DNA from: Bacillota bacterium
Lineage (GTDB): Bacteria > Bacillota > Clostridia > Acetivibrionales > DSM-27016
DNA length: 11,752 nucleotides
Reading direction: 5' to 3'
Assembly: GCA_023390115.1 (NCBI GenBank)
Contig: JAEWDM010000032.1
Coordinates: 1 to 11,752 of the forward strand
Made by a program: the position numbers and the translations under genes. Positions 6,647 through 11,752 of the stretch are shown piece by piece (position 1 is the first letter of the stretch; every line of letters starts with the position of its first letter). The notes below the pieces were generated by a model that was given only the letters and a program-made list of their open reading frames with translations, did no database searches and was not told the DNA's origin.

Positions 6647-8140
6647 ATGTCGGAGAATTTGGATGCAAGTCAGGAAGCGCAAAATTTAAATGAAATTTTA
6701 AGGATTAAAAGAGCAAAGCTTTTAGAACTTCAAGAAAATGGAAAAGACCCGTTTAAAATTGTTAAATACGAAGTAACTCATTCAACAGTATATATCGTTG
6801 AAAACTTTGATGGGCTTGAGGGCCGGTATGTATCCCTTGCCGGAAGGCTTATGTCTAAAAGGGGAATGGGAAAGGCAAGCTTTTGTGATTTGCACGACAG
6901 AGAAGGCAGGCTTCAGCTATATGTAAAGGTCGATGAGGTTGGGCAGGAAGCGTACGAAGATTTTAAGAAATATGACATTGGAGATATTGTAGGGGTCAAG
7001 GGCGAGGTTTTTAAAACACATAAGGGAGAAATATCGTTAAAGGTTAAGGAGGTGCTCTTGCTTTCAAAGGCACTTCAGCCTCTTCCTGAGAAGTGGCATG
7101 GTCTTAAGGACATGGATTTGAGATACAGGCAAAGATATGTTGATCTTATAGTAAATCCTGATGTAAAAAAAACATTCACGATAAGAAGTAAAATAATTAA
7201 AGCCATCAGGAAATACCTTGATGACAGAGGATTTTTAGAGGTGGATACGCCTCTTTTGAATACCATTCCCGGAGGAGCATCAGCAAGGCCGTTTATTACG
7301 CATCACAATACCCTTGACATTGATTTATATTTAAGAATAGCGCCTGAGCTTTACTTAAAGCGCTTAATTGTAGGCGGTATGGAAAAGGTTTACGAGATGG
7401 GAAGAATGTTCAGAAATGAAGGTATGTCTGTAAAGCACAATCCTGAGTTTTCTCTTATGGAGGTATATGAGGCATACACCGATTACAGGGGAATGATGGA
7501 TTTGACGGAGGGGCTTATTTCTACAGTGGCTCAGGAGGTTCTGGGGACAATGAAGGTTGTCTATCAGGGACAGGAAATAGATCTTACTCCTCCTTGGGAT
7601 AGGATGTCTATGATTGAGGCGGTGAAAAAATATACGGGAATAGACTTTGACCGGATATCCTCTGACGAGGAAGCTGAAAAGGCGGCAAAGGAGAAAAAAG
7701 TTCATATCGATGGAAAGCTTTCAAAGGGGGAAATTCTCAGTCTGGTTTTTGAGGAGCTTGTAGAAGAGCACTTAATGCAGCCCACTTTTATATATGATTA
7801 TCCGGTGGAGGTTTCGCCTCTGACCAAAAGGAAGCCTGACAGGCCTGAGCTTACGGAAAGGTTTGAGGCCTTTACAGTAATAGGTGAAATGGGGAATGCT
7901 TACTCTGAGCTGAATGATCCAATAGATCAGAGATCACGTTTTGTAAGCCAGATGAAAAAAAGGGATGCCGGGGACGAAGAAGCCAATATGATGGACGAAG
8001 ACTTTATAACCTCACTGGAGTATGGAATGCCTCCTACAGGCGGACTGGGCATAGGAATCGACAGGCTGATAATGCTGTTGACCGATTCATCCTCGATAAG
8101 GGATGTTCTTTTATTCCCGACTATGAAGCCTATAAAATAG
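6647..8140 (+). CDS. lysS: Lysyl-tRNA synthetase, class II
   Basis: Charges tRNA-Lys with lysine using ATP. The protein has 497 residues, normal for bacterial class II LysRS. After an N-terminal helical stretch, the OB-fold anticodon-binding domain spans about residues 60-140 (VSLAGRLMSKRGMGKASFCD, LQLYVKV). Class II motif 1 is near 183-204 (IIKAIRKYLDDRGFLEVDTP). Motif 2 is MGRMFRNEG at 251-259, with the HNPEFSLMEVY loop behind it. Motif 3 is in GGLGIGIDRLIMLLT (465-479), ending in the family tail SIRDVLLFPTMKP. ATG 6647 has AGGAGG 8 nt upstream. No T-box is seen in front. The protein appears complete and ordinary. Confidence 0.97.
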   Translation: MSENLDASQEAQNLNEILRIKRAKLLELQENGKDPFKIVKYEVTHSTVYIVENFDGLEGRYVSLAGRLMSKRGMGKASFCDLHDREGRLQLYVKVDEVGQEAYEDFKKYDIGDIVGVKGEVFKTHKGEISLKVKEVLLLSKALQPLPEKWHGLKDMDLRYRQRYVDLIVNPDVKKTFTIRSKIIKAIRKYLDDRGFLEVDTPLLNTIPGGASARPFITHHNTLDIDLYLRIAPELYLKRLIVGGMEKVYEMGRMFRNEGMSVKHNPEFSLMEVYEAYTDYRGMMDLTEGLISTVAQEVLGTMKVVYQGQEIDLTPPWDRMSMIEAVKKYTGIDFDRISSDEEAEKAAKEKKVHIDGKLSKGEILSLVFEELVEEHLMQPTFIYDYPVEVSPLTKRKPDRPELTERFEAFTVIGEMGNAYSELNDPIDQRSRFVSQMKKRDAGDEEANMMDEDFITSLEYGMPPTGGLGIGIDRLIMLLTDSSSIRDVLLFPTMKPIK

Positions 8141-8170
8141 TGTATAGACAAGCTGCAAAAATGCCCTGAC

Positions 8171-8203
8171 ATTGTGTAACAATATCAGATATTGTATAAC
8201 AAT
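8171..8203. promoter_or_regulatory. Nested palindrome cluster upstream of the J-like gene promoter
   Basis: ATTGTGTAACAAT (8171-8183) and ATTGTATAACAAT (8191-8203) are two near-identical 13-bp palindromic boxes exactly 20 bp apart, about two helical turns. Between and overlapping them, ACAATATC (8179-8186) and GATATTGT (8188-8195) form a third, perfect palindrome centred at 8187. The cluster ends 5 bp before the -35 at 8209, a position suited to an activator or to a repressor binding cooperatively. The protein that binds is unknown. Confidence 0.5.
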
Positions 8204-8208
8204 AACAC

Positions 8209-8237
8209 TTAACTTGTGTCTTATAAAATGATATAAT
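8209..8237 (+). promoter_or_regulatory. Promoter of the J-like membrane protein gene
   Basis: TTAACT (8209-8214) and a perfect TATAAT (8232-8237) are 17 bp apart. A leader of about 100 nt follows. It contains an AAAGGAG at 8258-8264 that serves no visible start codon. Confidence 0.5.
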
Positions 8238-8342
8238 GCATATAAATGTTTTATCCGTAAAGGAGTGTATTTTCAAAAGAGCCTGTTTAAGTGCAATAGC
8301 GGGCTTGGGATAATACATAATTGCAGGCTGGAGGTATTTGTC

Positions 8343-9209
8343 ATGCTTGAACTGGGAGATGCTTATAAAGTCCTTGGCTTAAGAGAAGGAGCGGAAAAAA
8401 GCGAAGTAGAAAAAGCTTACGCGTTTTTGATAAAGAAATATAAAAATATTATAAATAATGAGGATGAGAGTGCGAGACTTAAGGCACATAGGGATCTTGA
8501 CGAGGTAAATGATGCCTATAACAGTATAGCCAGAAAAAAAATACAGGATATGGAGGCAAAGCAGCAAACACCTCCGAGCCCTATATTTAAAAAACTTGGA
8601 ATCGATCAGAAAAAAGCCGGCAATTTTATTCATTATTATAAATTTCACTTTATAATCGGCTTTGTAGCGCTGCTTCTGGCAGGGCATTTTGTTTACAGCA
8701 TGGTGACCAGGGTTGAACCCGATTTAAATATTGCTTTTATAGGAGGATTTTACTCGCAGGACTCTGATATATTAAAGGAAAAAATAAAAAAGGACTTGCC
8801 GTCTGTCACTGAGCCTTCAGTTGACATTATAACTCTGCTGCCGGAGCAAGAAGAGGGCTCAAGCAATCCGCAGCAGGAATATGCCATGCAAATGAAAGCA
8901 GTTGCGGTAACTGCGGCAGGCGAAATCGACGTATTTATATTTGACAGAGCCAACTTTGAAAAAATGGCAAAAGGAAGCGGGCTTGAGAGCCTTGATAAAT
9001 TGTCCGAAGAGCTGGAGGTTGATCCGGAAAAGTGCATTTCATTAAAACCGGACGATGGGGATGCCGAGCATATTTATGGAATAGATATAAGTGGAAGCAC
9101 CTTTTTAAGGGAGGCGCAGGTTGACGGCAAGGAAGCAATTGCGGCAATAAGAGTCAATCCCTCGCATCCTTCCGCTGCTGAAGAATTTATTAAGGAGCTT
9201 GTGAATTGA
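8343..9209 (+). CDS. Membrane-anchored J-like domain protein without HPD
   Basis: A 288-residue protein. Residues 6-65 resemble a J domain: DAYKVLGL, a helix EVEKAYAFLIKKY, and a third helix DLDEVNDAYNSIARKK. The HPD tripeptide needed to stimulate Hsp70 ATPase is missing, with KNI found where it would be expected. A Pro-rich linker (TPPSP) leads to one membrane segment at about 101-120 (FHFIIGFVALLLAGHFVYSM). The remaining 165 residues would lie outside the cell if the J-like part is cytoplasmic. They begin PDLNIAFIGGFY and include an acidic, repeat-free alpha-beta region that I do not recognise (VDVFIFD-like and IAAIRVNP strands). ATG 8343 has GGAGG 8 nt upstream. The frame extends to a GTG at 8265, but that codon abuts AAAGGAG. 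The role is unknown. It might be a scaffold rather than a chaperone partner. Confidence 0.8.
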   Translation: MLELGDAYKVLGLREGAEKSEVEKAYAFLIKKYKNIINNEDESARLKAHRDLDEVNDAYNSIARKKIQDMEAKQQTPPSPIFKKLGIDQKKAGNFIHYYKFHFIIGFVALLLAGHFVYSMVTRVEPDLNIAFIGGFYSQDSDILKEKIKKDLPSVTEPSVDIITLLPEQEEGSSNPQQEYAMQMKAVAVTAAGEIDVFIFDRANFEKMAKGSGLESLDKLSEELEVDPEKCISLKPDDGDAEHIYGIDISGSTFLREAQVDGKEAIAAIRVNPSHPSAAEEFIKELVN

Positions 9210-9220
9210 AACAACCATAA

Positions 9221-9263
9221 GAGCTGCCACAAAGCATAATATGCATACAATATGCGGCAGCTC
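9221..9263 (+). repeat. Stem-loop downstream of the J-like gene
   Basis: GAGCTGCC (9221-9228) pairs perfectly with GGCAGCTC (9256-9263), with a weak inner GCATA/TATGC pair. It is 11 nt past the stop but is followed by CTTAGCG rather than T-run. It may be a weak terminator or an RNA-end stabiliser separating this gene from the sigma locus. Confidence 0.5.
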
Positions 9264-9350
9264 CTTAGCGTATATAAGATAACGGGCTTTTCAAAGAATA
9301 TTTAGCTTTATTATTTGTTATCTATAAATTAGGTGAGGAGGAAGATGAAA

Positions 9351-9665
9351 ATGTCCAGCGAACTGACAGTCAGAGAAGAACAGGCAAGTGGATTTATAAA
9401 TATATATATATCGGGTGAAGTAGACATATATACTTCTCAAAGCTTAAAGGATAAACTTTATACCATAGTTGATTCCAATGACTCCGATTTAAGAATTGAT
9501 TGCAGAGATTTAAATTATATAGACAGCACAGGGCTTGGAATATTTGTAGGCACACTAAAAAAAGTGAGGCAGAATAATAAAAAAATATTCTTATCAAATA
9601 TAAAGGATAATATAAAAAAATTATTTCTTATAACAGGTTTGGATAAGCTGTTTATTATTGAATAA
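9351..9665 (+). CDS. Anti-anti-sigma factor, STAS domain (RsbV/SpoIIAA type)
   Basis: In partner switching, the unphosphorylated form captures the anti-sigma factor and frees sigma, and phosphorylation of one serine ends this. The whole 104-residue protein is one STAS domain. The strand ISGEVDIYTS and the motif YIDSTGLGIFVG (57-68) are typical, with Ser59 as the expected phosphorylation site, equivalent to the serine in the DSSGLG motif of SpoIIAA. The chosen start ATG 9351 has GAGGAGG 9 nt upstream. ATG 9345, two codons earlier, is possible but only 3 nt from that site. It heads a four-gene unit, 12 nt before the anti-sigma-like gene. I could not find a convincing promoter between 9264 and 9334. 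Confidence 0.93.
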   Translation: MSSELTVREEQASGFINIYISGEVDIYTSQSLKDKLYTIVDSNDSDLRIDCRDLNYIDSTGLGIFVGTLKKVRQNNKKIFLSNIKDNIKKLFLITGLDKLFIIE

Positions 9666-9677
9666 AAGGAGTTTGGA

Positions 9678-10070
9678 ATGGATACCGTTAATGATAAAAT
9701 TGAGATTTCTTTGCCTTTCAAAGCCGAGTATGTAAGCATAGTGAGGCTGACAGCCTCAGGTATTGCAAACAGGATAGGCTTTGACATTGATACTATTGAA
9801 GACATAAAGGTTGCAGTTGCGGAGGTATGTAACAAGCTTGTCAATGCGGGAAGCGCAGATGCGTTGGAATATAAAATAGTATTTAAGGTGCACAAAGAGC
9901 GGCTTGATATAATTTTTGACTGTGAGGATAAAAAGTTAAAATGTATTTTCGATAAAGAAAGGGATCAGTTGGCATTAGCTTTAATAAATGCATTAATGGA
10001 CGGCGTCGAATTGTGCTGCGATACTCCATACTTATTTTCTATGTCCAAAGTTCTTGAAGGGAAAGTCTAA
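9678..10070 (+). CDS. Anti-sigma-factor-like protein (RsbW/SpoIIAB fold) with degenerate ATP site
   Basis: A 130-residue protein in the position of RsbW or SpoIIAB, between the STAS and sigma genes. The beginning ISLPFKAEYVSIVRLTASGIANRIGF and IEDIKVAVAE clearly match the GHKL anti-sigma family. The N-box keeps Glu49, but the magnesium-binding Asn four residues on is Lys53 (EVCNK instead of E-x-x-x-N). The G1 box D-x-G-x-G is replaced by FDCEDKKLK (80-88). The G2 glycines are lost in LALALINALMDGVEL (98-112), where LMDGVEL still shows the family. ATP binding and serine-kinase activity are therefore unlikely (inference), while sigma or STAS binding could persist. AAAGGAG lies 6 nt before the start. 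The stop is 1 nt before the sigma start, suggesting coupled translation. Confidence 0.85.
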   Translation: MDTVNDKIEISLPFKAEYVSIVRLTASGIANRIGFDIDTIEDIKVAVAEVCNKLVNAGSADALEYKIVFKVHKERLDIIFDCEDKKLKCIFDKERDQLALALINALMDGVELCCDTPYLFSMSKVLEGKV

Positions 10071-10071
10071 A

Positions 10072-10836
10072 ATGGTAAATAATAATATCGAAGCTCAGAT
10101 TAATCCTGCTAATGAGGAATATCAGGATCTTTTTATAAAATATCAGGATAATCCAAGCACTGAGAATAGAAATGAAATTGTTAGCAAATATCTTTATTTA
10201 GCTGAGATAATATCAAAAAAGTTTTTAAATAGAGGTATTGATTATGAGGACATATATCAGGTAGCCAGTATTGCAGTTATAAAAGCGGTAGAGCGTTTTA
10301 GCCTTGATAAGGGTGTGAAATTCGTAAGCTTTGCAACACCTACTATAATAGGAGAAATCAAAAGATTTTTCCGTGACAAAGCTTCTGTAATACGGATACC
10401 ACGGAGAATTTATGAGGTATATCAAAAGGTTAATTATGCAAGGGAAACTCTGTCTCACCAACTGCAAAGGGTGCCGCGAGTGGATGAAATTGCTTCATAT
10501 ATAAATATGAGCGAGGAAAGTGTCCTTGAAATAATCGAGTCGTGGAATATCTATAACGTGCAGTCCTTTGACCAGAATGTATATGCCGATGACGATTTGG
10601 AGCTGCATGAAACTATAGGAGCTGAAGATAATACATTTGAAAGAATAGAAAACAGAGATTTTCTGGAAAAAAGTATGGATAAATTTAATGAGGCTGAAAA
10701 GGAATTCATAAGGATGAGGTACTTTAAAAACAAGACGCAAAAGGACATTGCGGGAAAGCTTGGAGTATCTCAAATGTATGTATCCAGACTGGAAAGGAAG
10801 GTTATGGAGAAATTCAGGACAATATTAGGCAAATAA
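10072..10836 (+). CDS. RNA polymerase sigma factor, SigB/SigF/SigG family (SigB-like)
   Basis: A 254-residue alternative sigma factor. Region 2 (about residues 37-107) has DIYQVASIAVIKAVERF, then FVSFATPTIIGEIKRFFRDK, the hallmark of the SigB/F group. IRIPRRIYEVYQKV opens region 3 (about 108-170). Region 4 (about 200-250) has the helix-turn-helix QKDIAGKLGVSQMYVSRLERK. The ATPTIIGEIKRFFRDK stretch with IRIPRR looks more like SigB than like sporulation SigF. ATG 10072 follows the preceding stop by one base. A TTG 18 bases earlier is rejected because AAGGG lies between it and the ATG. The region-2 and region-4 core appears intact. The target promoters are unknown, and no SigB-type promoter is evident upstream of its own operon, so autoregulation is not supported here. 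Confidence 0.94.
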   Translation: MVNNNIEAQINPANEEYQDLFIKYQDNPSTENRNEIVSKYLYLAEIISKKFLNRGIDYEDIYQVASIAVIKAVERFSLDKGVKFVSFATPTIIGEIKRFFRDKASVIRIPRRIYEVYQKVNYARETLSHQLQRVPRVDEIASYINMSEESVLEIIESWNIYNVQSFDQNVYADDDLELHETIGAEDNTFERIENRDFLEKSMDKFNEAEKEFIRMRYFKNKTQKDIAGKLGVSQMYVSRLERKVMEKFRTILGK

Positions 10837-10867
10837 GCATAAGATATTTGTTTACAATTAAATAAGT

Positions 10868-11353
10868 ATGGGTATTAATAAATTTATAAGAAACTTAAAG
10901 GATGGGAAGACATTGCTGAAATTAAGAATTTGTAAATTTAAAATACTCAGCAGCATGGATTGTATAAGTCCTGTAATAGATGACATCCTGCTCTATATCC
11001 AAAAAATTTCTCATAAGCCGGATCAAAATATTATATTTGAAGTAAAGGTTATACTCAATGAATTGATATTGAATGCTGTCAGGCATGGCAATAGGGAGGA
11101 TGCTAATAAGTTTGTCAAAATAGCCGTGGGAATAAACGACAGCGGGTATATGGTTTTAATAGTAGAGGATGAGGGACCGGGATATAACTGCAGGTGCCTG
11201 CTAAATAAGCAAAAAGCGTCAGCTCAGGAGCCAAAGGATATTTGCAGCATGAAGGAAACGGGAAGAGGAATGACTATAGTCTTAAGCCTAAGCGAAAGGG
11301 TAAAGTTTAACGACAGGGGAAACAGAGTTATTGTTTTAAAGAAATTGTATTAA
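10868..11353 (+). CDS. GHKL ATPase-fold protein with intact ATP site (serine-kinase/anti-sigma type)
   Basis: A 161-residue protein of the histidine-kinase-like ATPase fold used by RsbW, SpoIIAB and RsbT. The ATP boxes are complete: N-box EVKVILNELILNAVRHGN (58-75) with Glu65 and Asn69, G1 DEGPG (101-105), and G2 ETGRGMTIV (130-138), ending with GNRVIVLKK. It could therefore be the kinase for the STAS serine or a second anti-sigma factor (inference). In classical sigB loci the gene after sigB is rsbX, a phosphatase. This is not one. The ATG at 10868 has no ribosome site, while TTG 10913, 15 codons on, has AAGGA 10 nt upstream and would begin at the usual family start. The true start is uncertain. 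It lies 31 nt after the sigma gene. Confidence 0.85.
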   Translation: MGINKFIRNLKDGKTLLKLRICKFKILSSMDCISPVIDDILLYIQKISHKPDQNIIFEVKVILNELILNAVRHGNREDANKFVKIAVGINDSGYMVLIVEDEGPGYNCRCLLNKQKASAQEPKDICSMKETGRGMTIVLSLSERVKFNDRGNRVIVLKKLY

Positions 11354-11372
11354 GCCATACATTGCTAAAGGG

Positions 11373-11404
11373 AGCACTTAATAAAGAAGTGCTTTTATTA
11401 TTTA
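11373..11404 (+). terminator. Terminator of the sigma-factor operon
   Basis: AGCACTT (11373-11379) pairs perfectly with AAGTGCT (11387-11393) around a 7-nt loop and runs into TTTTATTATTT. It lies 19 nt after the last stop codon. Confidence 0.75.
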
Positions 11405-11426
11405 TAGATTTGTTCTAAAAACATTC

Positions 11427-11456
11427 TTGACAATTACAAAGTGCTTATGTTAATAT
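11427..11456 (+). promoter_or_regulatory. rRNA-type promoter P1
   Basis: TTGACA (11427-11432) and TAATAT (11451-11456) are 18 bp apart. The upstream TAAAAACATT (11416-11425) is AT-rich like an UP element. The block TATATAAAAGCTGT follows, as it does at P2. Confidence 0.7.
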
Positions 11457-11469
11457 ATAAAAGCTGTCG

Positions 11470-11520
11470 CACGGCAAATTAAAAACATTGAAAAGGTATT
11501 GACAAATAAATTGTGCCGTG
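11470..11520. repeat. Inverted repeat enclosing the -35 of P2
   Basis: CACGGCA (11470-11476) is repeated inverted as TGCCGTG (11514-11520), each flanked on its inner side by AATT-like bases. The P2 -35 lies between the arms, and the right arm is in the P2 spacer. A transcript from P1 could fold here. Confidence 0.55.
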
Positions 11521-11527
11521 ATAGTAT
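11499..11527 (+). promoter_or_regulatory. rRNA-type promoter P2
   Basis: TTGACA (11499-11504) and TAGTAT (11522-11527) are 17 bp apart. The motif TAAAAACATT (11480-11489) lies upstream and TATATAAAAGCTGT overlaps and follows the -10, both repeated from P1. Confidence 0.75.
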
Positions 11528-11533
11528 ATAAAA

Positions 11534-11752
11534 GCTGTTTCGTGAGCGGTTTTGTGCTATATAGTGACGAGGCCCTTCAGAATAGGCAAAAGAAATTACA
11601 AAAAATTTATAAAGTAATTTTACTAATGGACTTTGAAAATTAAACAGTGTAAAAAGCAAGATAATCATGGAACCCGTTAAAAGAAATTGAGTACTAAGTT
11701 CGCTTAATAAGCGGGCTTAACAAGCTAGTGATAGTTTGATACTTTTAAAAAA
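11534..11752 (+). ncRNA. Leader of a probable rRNA operon (16S not reached)
   Basis: The stretch after P2 has no reading frame with a ribosome site. It contains a boxA-like CTTTGAAAATTAAACA near 11631 and a strong hairpin, AAGTTCGCTT (11696-11705) with AAGCGGGCTT (11709-11718), 10 bp with two G-U pairs and a 3-nt loop. Tandem strong promoters plus this leader style are typical of Firmicute rrn operons. The identity rests on this pattern only, since the 16S gene would begin beyond the window edge. Confidence 0.6.
11628..11650 (+). promoter_or_regulatory. boxA-like antitermination site
   Basis: GGACTTTGAAAATTAAACAG resembles the TGCTCTTTGAAAACT boxA type in Firmicute rRNA leaders and spacers, where NusB and S10 bind the transcript. 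It lies about 100 nt after the P2 start. Confidence 0.5.

Noticed and set aside
9301..9328. TTTAGC-16-TATAAA as promoter of the sigma operon
   Set aside because: The -35 is poor and transcription would start at the ribosome site itself.
9264..9334. A SigB-type autoregulatory promoter (GTTTAA...GGGTAT) upstream of the sigma operon
   Set aside because: GTATA and GGG are present near 9270-9285 but with far too short a spacer.
11733..11740. AGTTTGAT like the start of 16S rRNA (AGAGTTTGATCCTGGCTC)
   Set aside because: It continues as ACTTTTAAAA instead of CCTGGCTCAG, so the 16S gene has not begun.

Overview
The window looks like chromosome of an AT-rich, low-GC Gram-positive bacterium of the clostridial type. 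Shine-Dalgarno sites are strong (AGGAGG, typically 8-9 nt before the start). Promoters are close to the sigma-A consensus, and the housekeeping proteins are of Firmicute type. No species can be named from the sequence alone.

Left part (1-1060). The window opens inside the 3' end of a gene with a DnaA-C-like helix-turn-helix, probably the tail of a REP-associated (IS200/Y1-type) transposase. It is followed by hairpins and a GC-rich double palindrome, then a flavodoxin gene on the minus strand with its own promoter. Everything after this reads on the plus strand.

Middle part (1100-8140). In order: an NAD-type short-chain dehydrogenase; a 135-residue protein of unknown function; guaB (IMP dehydrogenase), with promoter, GTG start and terminator; a 331-residue unknown protein with a Rossmann-like middle; greA; and lysS. 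The IMP dehydrogenase is of the unusual type best known from Tritrichomonas foetus, down to identical residue numbers at the active site. A perfect-consensus promoter lies about 340 bp before greA and implies a long leader or a small RNA.

Right part (8170-11400). A nested palindrome cluster sits just upstream of the promoter of a membrane-anchored J-like protein that lacks HPD. Then comes a SigB-type partner-switching locus: anti-anti-sigma (STAS) protein, anti-sigma-like ATPase-fold protein, sigma factor, and a second ATPase-fold protein. The first anti-sigma-like protein has lost all three ATP-binding boxes, while the protein encoded after the sigma factor keeps them. The inferred arrangement separates sigma binding from kinase activity, or makes the first protein a non-kinase partner. 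A terminator closes this unit.

Right end (11416-11752). Two near-identical strong promoters in tandem and a boxA-like leader indicate the start of an rRNA operon. The 16S gene itself is not reached.
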